This document shows positions 58,612-64,000 of a DNA stretch of 64,000 bases, piece after piece. Every line of letters begins with the position of its first letter. Position 1 is the stretch's first letter. Below the pieces are notes generated by a model. The model was given only the letters and a program-made list of their open reading frames with translations, did not search any database and was not told the origin of the DNA. The DNA lies in NCBI RefSeq assembly GCF_036250695.1, contig NZ_CP109427.1, forward strand, positions 558,001 to 622,000, in the 5' to 3' direction. The DNA is from Streptomyces sp. NBC_01497. GTDB taxonomy: Bacteria; Actinomycetota; Actinomycetes; Streptomycetales; Streptomycetaceae. Both the position numbers and the translations under genes were made by a program.

Positions 58612-58806
58612 TCACGGCCGGATGCTGCTGACCAGGTCGGCGGTCGACGAGACACCGTTGCTGATGCTGGACGCCATGCTCGTGCTCGCCAGCAGGAAGC
58701 CCAGCAGCATGCAGACCACGGCGTGCCAGATCTTCAGGCCGCCGCTGCGGATGAAGATCACCGCCATGATCGCGAGCAACAGCAACAGAGACATCGAGAT
58801 CGCCAT
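58612..58806 (-). CDS. Small membrane protein
   Basis: The 64-residue protein has two hydrophobic segments (ISMSLLLLLAIMAVIFI and IWHAVVCMLLGFLLASTSMA) and a Ser-rich tail. ATG 58806 follows GGAGGAGGG. Similar tiny two-helix proteins are widespread in Streptomyces and some occur on plasmids and integrative elements, but there is no sign of such an element here. Function unknown. Confidence 0.78.
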   Translation of the reverse strand: MAISMSLLLLLAIMAVIFIRSGGLKIWHAVVCMLLGFLLASTSMASSISNGVSSTADLVSSIRP

Positions 58807-58921
58807 CGTGCACCCTCCTCCGCCGCAGGTGTTGCGGCGCATGGGCGTCAGTGTGGCGGAGCAGACGCGCCGTCCGGCCGTATGACGTGTCCGCCGTTCG
58901 GGTGATGGCGGGGCGGTCACC

Positions 58922-58951
58922 GTTACGGGCCCTGTCGCGGGGGCCCGTAAC
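58922..58951 (-). terminator. Second hairpin of the acyl-CoA dehydrogenase terminator region
   Basis: GTTACGGGCC (58922-58931) pairs perfectly with GGCCCGTAAC (58942-58951) around a 10-base loop. It lies just beyond the stronger hairpin at 58978-59008 for minus-strand transcripts. Confidence 0.55.
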
Positions 58952-58977
58952 CGGCCTCGCGGCACGGCGACAGTATC

Positions 58978-59008
58978 GGCGACGGGCCACGACATGTGGC
59001 CCGTCGCC
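58978..59008 (-). terminator. Terminator of the acyl-CoA dehydrogenase operon
   Basis: GGCGACGGGCCAC (58978-58990) pairs perfectly with GTGGCCCGTCGCC (58996-59008) around GACAT, 37 bases past the last stop of the operon. Confidence 0.8.
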
Positions 59009-59044
59009 GCCCGAGGATGCGCCGTGGCGCAGGGCCGTCCGCGC

Positions 59045-60166
59045 TCAGGTCCCGGAGGGAGCCGGCAGGTCGACGAGCCCGGCCAGCGCCTCCTTGTGCC
59101 GCCCCGCGGTACCGAAGGCCGCCTCGTCCGCCTTGGCGCGCTTGAGCGCCAGATGCGCGGGGTGCTCCCAGGTCATGCCGATGCCGCCGTGCAACTGGAC
59201 GCACTCCTCGGCCGCGTGCACGGCGACCCGGCCGCAGTAGGCGCCCGCGACGGCGACCGCGAGTTCCGCCTCGGGGCTGCCGGTGGCGAGCGCGTCGGCG
59301 GCGTTGCGTGCGGCGGCGCGGGCCGAGACGATCTCCACCCACAGCTGGGCCATCCGGTGCTTGAGCGCCTGGAAGGAGCCGACCGGCCGGTTGAACTGGT
59401 GGCGCTCCCTGGTGTGCCGGACGGTCTCCTCCAGGCACCATTCGGCCACGCCCAGCTGCTCGGAGGCGAGGAGTCCGGCGCCGCTCAGCAGGCCGCGGCG
59501 TACCGCCGTGCGGCCCGTGGGCCCGTCCGCGAGGCGCAGCCCCGCCGAAGCGGGGACCGTCACGGCCGCGAGGGGCCGTGTCAGGTCGAGCGGCGTGAGC
59601 GGACGGATCGTGACGGCCGGGTCGGCGGTCTCGACCGCGTACAGCCCGTCCTCCCGCAGCGTGAGCAGGACATCGGCACGCGCGGCGTCCGCGACGCTCG
59701 TCACCGTCGCGGCCGGGGCGGCGAGCCGGCCGTACGGCGCGGTGGTGAGCGGCAGGGCGAGGACGGCGACGCGCCTGCCGGTGGCGAGCGCGGTGACGAG
59801 TCCCGCGACGTCGGGCAGGTCGGTGTCGCAGCCGAGCAGGGTCTGCGTCGCGAGGACGGAGCTGGTGAGGAACGGCGCGGGTGTGACGGCCCGGCCCAGT
59901 TCCTCCAGTACGACGGCGGCCTCCCGGTGACTCGCCCCCTGCCCGCCCAGCTTCTCCGGTACGAGCAGACCGGCGGCACCGATCCCGCCGGCGAGCAGGT
60001 CCCAGAGCCCCGCGTCGTAGGGGTTGCCGGACTCGGCCGCGGCGAGCGCGGCGGCCGGGTCCGCGCGGTCGGCGAGCAGGTCCCGCACGGCCGCGCGCAG
60101 ATCGTCCTCGGTCTGCGAGTACAGCAGGTCGGGGGTGCCGGGGACGGGGGTCTCCGTGCTGGTCAT
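59045..60166 (-). CDS. Acyl-CoA dehydrogenase, smaller subunit type
   Basis: The 373-residue protein is an acyl-CoA dehydrogenase of the FadE27/29-like branch: GLLVPEKLGGQGASH, a variable middle, VRHTRERHQFNRPVGSFQALKHRMAQL, and ECVQLHGGIGMTWEHPAHLALKRAKADEAAFG. Its ATG overlaps the stop of the upstream acyl-CoA dehydrogenase (ATGA). In actinobacteria such overlapping pairs usually form alpha2-beta2 heterotetramers with one active site per pair, acting on bulky acyl-CoAs such as sterol side chains. Which subunit holds the catalytic base cannot be fixed by eye. Confidence 0.92.
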   Translation of the reverse strand: MTSTETPVPGTPDLLYSQTEDDLRAAVRDLLADRADPAAALAAAESGNPYDAGLWDLLAGGIGAAGLLVPEKLGGQGASHREAAVVLEELGRAVTPAPFLTSSVLATQTLLGCDTDLPDVAGLVTALATGRRVAVLALPLTTAPYGRLAAPAATVTSVADAARADVLLTLREDGLYAVETADPAVTIRPLTPLDLTRPLAAVTVPASAGLRLADGPTGRTAVRRGLLSGAGLLASEQLGVAEWCLEETVRHTRERHQFNRPVGSFQALKHRMAQLWVEIVSARAAARNAADALATGSPEAELAVAVAGAYCGRVAVHAAEECVQLHGGIGMTWEHPAHLALKRAKADEAAFGTAGRHKEALAGLVDLPAPSGT

Positions 60167-61371
60167 CGCGTCAGGTCCTTCCATGCGACGTCCTTGTCGT
60201 TGCGCGGCTCGGACGGCAGGCCGAGAACGCGTTCCGCGACGATGTTGAGGAGGACCTCGCTGGTACCGCCCTCGATGGAGTTGCCCTTGGAGCGCAGGTA
60301 GCGGTATCCGGCGTCGCGTCCGGTGAAGTCGACGTGCTGCGGCCGGCGCATGGTCCAGTCCGAGTACAGCAGGCCCTCGTCACCGAGGAGTTCGACCTCC
60401 AGGCCGCTGATGGCCTGGTTGAGGCGGGCGAACGTGAGCTTCATGCCACTGCCCTCGGGGCCCGGCTGGCCCTGGGCGAGCTGCTGCCGCAACCGCTCGC
60501 CGGTGAGGCGCCCCACCTCCGACTCGACCCACAGGTCGAGAAGACGCTGGTGCAGCTCGTGGGTGCGCAGCTCCGGGCGCTCGCGCCAGGTCGCGGCGGC
60601 GGGTCCGATCATGCCGCCCTCGCGCGGCTGCCGGGCGCCGCCGATGGACACGCGCTCGTTCATCAACGTGGTCTGGGCGACGCGCCAGCCCTCGCCTACG
60701 GCGCCCAGGCGCTGGGCGTCGGGGATACGCACGTCGGTGAGGAAGACCTCGTTGAACTCGGCCTCGCCGGTGATCTGGCGCAGGGGACGCACTTCGACGC
60801 CCGGGTCCGTCATGTCGCAGACGAAGTACGTGATGCCGCGGTGCTTGGGCAGGTCGGGGTCGGTACGGGCGATGAGGATGGCCCAGCGCGCGAGGTGCGC
60901 GCTCGACGTCCAGACCTTCTGGCCGTTCACGATCCAGTCGCCCGTCGCCTCCTCGCGCACGGCGCGGGTGGCGAGCGCCGCGAGGTCGGAACCCGCGCCG
61001 GGCTCACTGAACAGCTGGCACCACACCTCCCGGCCGGTCCACAGCGGCTTCAGGAACCGTTCCCGCTGCTCCTGGGTGCCGTATTGCAGCACGGTGGGCG
61101 CGGCCATGCCGAGGCCGATGCCGATGCGGCGCGGGTCGTTGCCGGGAGCGCCGGCGGCGGCGAGTTCCGCGTCGACGACGGGTTGCAGCGAACGCGGCGC
61201 GTCGAGGCCGCCGAGGCCGACGGGGAAGTGGATCCAGGCGAGACCGGCGTCGAAGCGCGCGTCGAGGAAGTCCGCCGGGTCCGTGGTGGCGGGCGGGTGG
61301 TCCGCGAGCAGCCGCCGGGCGCGGGCGCGCAGGTCGTCGGCGCCGGGCGGGGTGGCAGCGGTGCCGGCCAT
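60163..61371 (-). CDS. Acyl-CoA dehydrogenase, larger subunit type
   Basis: The 402-residue protein is of the FadE26/28-like branch: GLGGLDAPRSLQPVVDAEL, CQLFSEPGAGSDLAALATRA, GQKVWTSSAHLA, ITGEAEFNEVFLTDVRIP, and the C-terminal NSIEGGTSEVLLNIVAERVLGLP. Its ATG overlaps the stop of the quinone reductase by one base (TGATG), and its stop overlaps the other acyl-CoA dehydrogenase, so three genes are coupled. It probably forms a heteromeric enzyme with its neighbour. Confidence 0.93.
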   Translation of the reverse strand: MAGTAATPPGADDLRARARRLLADHPPATTDPADFLDARFDAGLAWIHFPVGLGGLDAPRSLQPVVDAELAAAGAPGNDPRRIGIGLGMAAPTVLQYGTQEQRERFLKPLWTGREVWCQLFSEPGAGSDLAALATRAVREEATGDWIVNGQKVWTSSAHLARWAILIARTDPDLPKHRGITYFVCDMTDPGVEVRPLRQITGEAEFNEVFLTDVRIPDAQRLGAVGEGWRVAQTTLMNERVSIGGARQPREGGMIGPAAATWRERPELRTHELHQRLLDLWVESEVGRLTGERLRQQLAQGQPGPEGSGMKLTFARLNQAISGLEVELLGDEGLLYSDWTMRRPQHVDFTGRDAGYRYLRSKGNSIEGGTSEVLLNIVAERVLGLPSEPRNDKDVAWKDLTR

Positions 61372-62336
61372 CACTTGGCTCCTTCCGGTACGACGACGAC
61401 CCGGCCCGTGGTGGTGCCGTCGGCGACGCGCTGGACGGCGTCGGCGGCGTCGGCGAGAGCGACACGGTCGCTGACGAAGGGCGCGATCCTGCCCTGCTCG
61501 GCGAGGACGGTGAGGCGCTCGTGGCAGCGGGCGACGGCGGCGGGTTCCTTCGCCGCGTACAGGCCCCAGTGCAGGCCGAGGATGGAGTAGTTCTTCACGA
61601 GGGCGTGGCTGAGCGCGGGTGCGGGGATGTCGCCGCTGGTGAAGCCGATGACGACGATGCGCCCCTCGAAGGCCACGCACTTGGCGGACTTGGTGTAGGC
61701 GTCGCCGCCGACCGGGTCGTAGACGACGTCGGCGCCACGGCCGCCGGTGACGTCCTTGACGGCGGCCACGATGTCGTCGGTGTGCCGGTCGAGCACCAGG
61801 TCGCAGCCGAGCTCGCGGGCGGCCCCGGCCTTCGCCGGGCCGCCGACGACGCCGATGACGGTGGCGCCGGCCGCCTTGCCGAGCTGCACGGCGGCGCTGC
61901 CCACTCCCCCGGCGGCCGCGTGCACGAGCAGCGTCTCGCCGGCCTGGAGGTGGGCGCGGCGGTGCAGGGCGAACCAGCCGGTCTGGTAGCCGATGTGCAG
62001 GGCCGCGGCCTGTGCGTCGTCGAGTGCGGCGGGGGCGGGGAGCAGGGCTGCCTCGGTGGCGAGCGCGTAGTCCGCGAAGCCGCCGTGCGGCAGCGCCACG
62101 GTGCCGATGACGCGGCGGCCGTCCTCGGTGCGGCCACAGATCTCCACGCCGGGCGTGAACGGCAGAGGTGGCCTTATCTGGTACTGCCCGCGGCACAGCA
62201 GGGCGTCGGGGAAGTTCACGTTGGCGGCGCTGACCGCCACCCTGACCTGCCCGGGTCCCGGCTCGGGCGGCTCGATCTCGGCGAGGCGCATCACCTCGCC
62301 CGGCTCGCCGTTGCGGTGCACTTGCCATGCCTGCAT
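61371..62336 (-). CDS. NADPH:quinone reductase / zinc-free MDR
   Basis: The 321-residue medium-chain reductase has SAANVNFPDALLCRGQYQIRPPLPFTPGVE (quinone oxidoreductase start), the nucleotide motif HAAAGGVGSAAVQLGKAAGATV, and DVVYDPVGGDAY. ATG 62336 follows GGAGG at 5 bases. It heads the acyl-CoA dehydrogenase operon, where it may reduce the product of dehydrogenation or a quinone. A palindrome in its promoter suggests TetR-type control. Confidence 0.92.
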   Translation of the reverse strand: MQAWQVHRNGEPGEVMRLAEIEPPEPGPGQVRVAVSAANVNFPDALLCRGQYQIRPPLPFTPGVEICGRTEDGRRVIGTVALPHGGFADYALATEAALLPAPAALDDAQAAALHIGYQTGWFALHRRAHLQAGETLLVHAAAGGVGSAAVQLGKAAGATVIGVVGGPAKAGAARELGCDLVLDRHTDDIVAAVKDVTGGRGADVVYDPVGGDAYTKSAKCVAFEGRIVVIGFTSGDIPAPALSHALVKNYSILGLHWGLYAAKEPAAVARCHERLTVLAEQGRIAPFVSDRVALADAADAVQRVADGTTTGRVVVVPEGAK

Positions 62337-62382
62337 TCGGGCCTCCACACACGATGGGCAGTAGGGCGTCCCGCCGCATACT

Positions 62383-62394
62383 AAGCGGTCGCTT
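62383..62394. promoter_or_regulatory. Palindrome AAGCG-GT-CGCTT, candidate TetR operator
   Basis: Perfect 5-2-5 palindrome, 47 bases upstream of the operon's first start and next to TTAGTA on the minus strand (possible -10). Similar AAGCG half-sites occur before acyl-CoA dehydrogenase operons of actinobacteria under TetR regulators. The regulator is not in the window. Confidence 0.5.
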
Positions 62395-62584
62395 GCGGGT
62401 GAGGGAACCGGGTCAGGGGTGCGTTCACCGCGGAAGCCGGGCCGGGAGGCGTCTCGGGCGGATCGCGGACCGGTCCTCCGCGCGGACCCGCTGGGCCGGA
62501 GCCCGGGTGGCCCCGGACCGGGCAGGGCACCGGCCGGGACGAGGGCCGTACGGGATCTCTCCTCGCGCGGCGCCCGCCCACGGC

Positions 62585-63352
62585 TCACCGCCGAGCCGCC
62601 TCGAAGAGGCCCTGCGCCTCAGTGACCGCCCGCGCCAACGACTCCGGTTCCGGTCGCAGCCGGGACATGATCGCGTCGGTGCCCCGCAGGCCGGCCCGTT
62701 CGAGGAGGCGCTTGTCGTTGGTGACCCACTCACCACGTGCGGCCAGCACCGCGTGGGCCGTCTGTGCGGCCGCGACGGACAGCGCGCCCGCCACCTCGCT
62801 CAATCGGCCGTGCGGGACGTGGGCGGCCTTGGCGTACTGGAGGGTGAGGGCCGCCCTTTCGCGCCACACCGGCGGGGCCGTCGCGCGCAACCGCGGCGGA
62901 TACCCGGGGCGGGGCAGTGCTCCGCGCAGGACCTGGTTCAGGCCCAGTTCGGCGACCACCAGGTAACTGGGGACGCCCGCGAGGTGGAACATCAGCGGCT
63001 CCCAGTGGAAGCGGCCGTGCCGGGCCTCGGTGAGTTCGTGTTCGACGGCGTCGAGGTCCCGGTAGTGGACGTCGACGCGTCGGCCGTCGATCGTGAGCCA
63101 GGCTCCGCCGTTGAACACCCCGCCGCCCCAGTCGCCGATCCCGGACACCTCGCCGTCCCAGCCGACGGCCCGTAGGGACGCCGGCTCGAAGGCTCCCCGG
63201 TAGTAGACGGCCAGGTCCCAGTCGCTGTCGGGAGTATGGGTGCCCTGGGCGCGCGAGCCGCCGAGGGCGACAGCCCGTACGGCGGGCAGCGCGGCAAGCC
63301 GGTCGGCGACGTGGTCGAGGAAAGCGGGGCCGGTCATGGATGTCCGGGGCAT
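62585..63352 (-). CDS. Nucleotidyltransferase-domain protein
   Basis: The protein of about 255 residues has the nucleotidyltransferase fold motif ALGGSRAQGTHTPDSDWDLAVY (residues 29-50; GS and the D-x-D pair at 44/46) and DGRRVDVHYRDLDAVEHEL. Such proteins resemble aminoglycoside nucleotidyltransferases and MNT/antitoxin domains. No HEPN partner is adjacent. ATG 63352 and 63337 are both possible starts. It stands alone. Confidence 0.85.
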   Translation of the reverse strand: MPRTSMTGPAFLDHVADRLAALPAVRAVALGGSRAQGTHTPDSDWDLAVYYRGAFEPASLRAVGWDGEVSGIGDWGGGVFNGGAWLTIDGRRVDVHYRDLDAVEHELTEARHGRFHWEPLMFHLAGVPSYLVVAELGLNQVLRGALPRPGYPPRLRATAPPVWRERAALTLQYAKAAHVPHGRLSEVAGALSVAAAQTAHAVLAARGEWVTNDKRLLERAGLRGTDAIMSRLRPEPESLARAVTEAQGLFEAARR

Positions 63353-63691
63353 GGGGATCCGATCGCGCGAAGTGGATGACGGACGGCGCGGGCGCACCCG
63401 GTGAACACCGGAGCGGGAGCTCGAACGGCGTCACATGGCGTGCCGGGCGTGTCATCACTTCACGGCGGCGACCTTACCGCCGCGGGCGGGTGCCCGGTAC
63501 GGGCATGTCGCGCGGCGGACGCCGCCGCCGGAGCCGTGGCGAGCCCGGAAGGGCCGCCTCCTTACGAGGCGGCGGGAAACCCACACCCGCGTACGCGTAG
63601 GCGGGCGAAGCACACCGCTTTGGAGGGCACCCCTCTGTACGAGGCCGCCCGTCACGGGTCCCTACGCGGCCGGCGGTGAGCCGAGACGCGC
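63353..63691. other. Intergenic region with hairpin
   Basis: No gene is seen. GCCGCCTC-CTTAC-GAGGCGGC (63553-63573) is a perfect 8-bp stem, and a related TACGAGGCCGCC element recurs near 63638-63649. It could serve as a secondary terminator for the DUF5133 gene. Confidence 0.45.
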
Positions 63692-63724
63692 GATGGCCCG
63701 GCCGGACGTGCCGGCCGGGCCATC
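63692..63724 (-). terminator. Terminator of the DUF5133 gene
   Basis: GATGGCCCGGCCGG (63692-63705) pairs perfectly with CCGGCCGGGCCATC (63711-63724) around ACGTG, 38 bases past the stop. Confidence 0.85.
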
Positions 63725-63761
63725 CGGTGCGTGGGCCTCGCGCGTGGGCGGGGCCGGTGAG

Positions 63762-64000
63762 TCAGGCCCCGCCGCGGGCGCTGTCGGCGTCGGCGAAGAG
63801 CGGGACGGGGCGGATGTGACGGAGATAGGACTCCGCCTTGAGGATCGCCTCACGGGCCGTGCGCTGGCCCATCAGGACGCAGAGCGTGTAGGCCACGTCC
63901 TCGAAGCGCCTTCGCGTGGTCTCGTCGTACGGGTCGGCGAGCACCAGCCGTTCCCAAGCCCGGTAACGGCCCAGCAGGTCGGCGACCAGGTGTCGGTCCG
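63762..64000 (-). CDS. DUF5133-family protein, C-terminal part (cut by window end)
   Basis: The frame stays open to the last base, so only the last ~79 residues are seen: HLVADLLGRYRAWERLVLADPYDET, then RRRFEDVAYTLCVLMGQRTAREAILKAESYL. The DVAYTLCVLMGQRT block is the hallmark of DUF5133, a small Streptomyces-specific family of unknown function. A strong terminator follows. Confidence 0.8.
   Translation of the reverse strand, partial: DRHLVADLLGRYRAWERLVLADPYDETTRRRFEDVAYTLCVLMGQRTAREAILKAESYLRHIRPVPLFADADSARGGA

Noticed and set aside
62585..63352. Nucleotidyltransferase as part of a MNT/HEPN toxin-antitoxin pair.
   Set aside because: No HEPN-type gene is adjacent on either side, and the protein is longer than typical MNT antitoxins.

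Overview
The window looks like actinobacterial chromosome, most likely Streptomyces. The DNA is very GC-rich. The real genes show strong G/C bias at the third codon position, and GTG and even TTG starts are common behind good Shine-Dalgarno sequences. The protein families also fit: DUF5133, CGNR zinc finger, F420-type LLM oxidoreductase, Tat-exported lipoproteins, and sugar importers that carry no ATPase gene. I saw no tRNA, rRNA, CRISPR array, insertion sequence or prophage. About 57 genes are supported. The strands alternate in short operons, which suits an accessory part of the chromosome rather than a core housekeeping region.

Layout. 0-5 kb: the end of one phytoene-desaturase-like oxidoreductase, a complete paralogue, an NADP-dependent reductase and a P450 without an EXXR motif; this looks like the edge of a biosynthetic or lipid-modifying cluster that begins outside the window. 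5-6 kb: a secreted trypsin-like protease behind a palindrome. 6.4-15.2 kb: a carbohydrate locus with a secreted beta-helix/discoidin protein, a CUT1-type importer, an enolase-superfamily dehydratase and a GntR regulator. 15.9-20.6 kb: an LLM oxidoreductase, a small membrane protein, and an operon of amidohydrolase, dihydroxyphthalate-decarboxylase-like protein and DctA transporter. 21-32 kb: single genes (MBL hydrolase, NadE, aquaporin, epimerase, LOG-like protein, an SDR/Rrf2 divergent pair with clear operators, a chloramphenicol-phosphotransferase-like kinase, a PHP phosphoesterase, a membrane protein, a truncated hydrolase).

32.7-38.6 kb: a second carbohydrate operon (binding protein, two permeases, GH4 alpha-galactosidase-like enzyme, Gfo/Idh/MocA dehydrogenase), divergent from a DeoR regulator. 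40.5-43 kb: an orphan ribose-type permease and a PEP-mutase/isocitrate-lyase-family enzyme. 43-47 kb: poorly coding DNA, then a TetR/DUF1772/DUF4267 module with strong palindromes. 47-49.6 kb: tandem-DUF427, an SDR without its catalytic Tyr/Lys, and a CGNR regulator. 49.9-56.5 kb: a third carbohydrate locus (importer, LacI regulator, GH2 glycosidase) with two matching LacI-type operators. 56.8-64 kb: small proteins, a calerythrin-like EF-hand protein, an operon of quinone reductase plus a two-subunit acyl-CoA dehydrogenase, a nucleotidyltransferase and a DUF5133 protein cut by the right edge.

The main theme is glycan or sugar-acid scavenging. Three binding-protein/permease systems each sit with their own hydrolase or sugar-modifying enzyme and a nearby regulator, and none brings its own ATPase. 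In Streptomyces such importers usually share a multiple-sugar ATPase (MsiK) encoded elsewhere. No single wholly novel machine is evident. The best candidates for undescribed biology are the beta-helix/enolase locus, the tandem desaturase/EXXR-less P450 group at the left edge, and several self-contained regulator-operator modules whose sites can be read directly.
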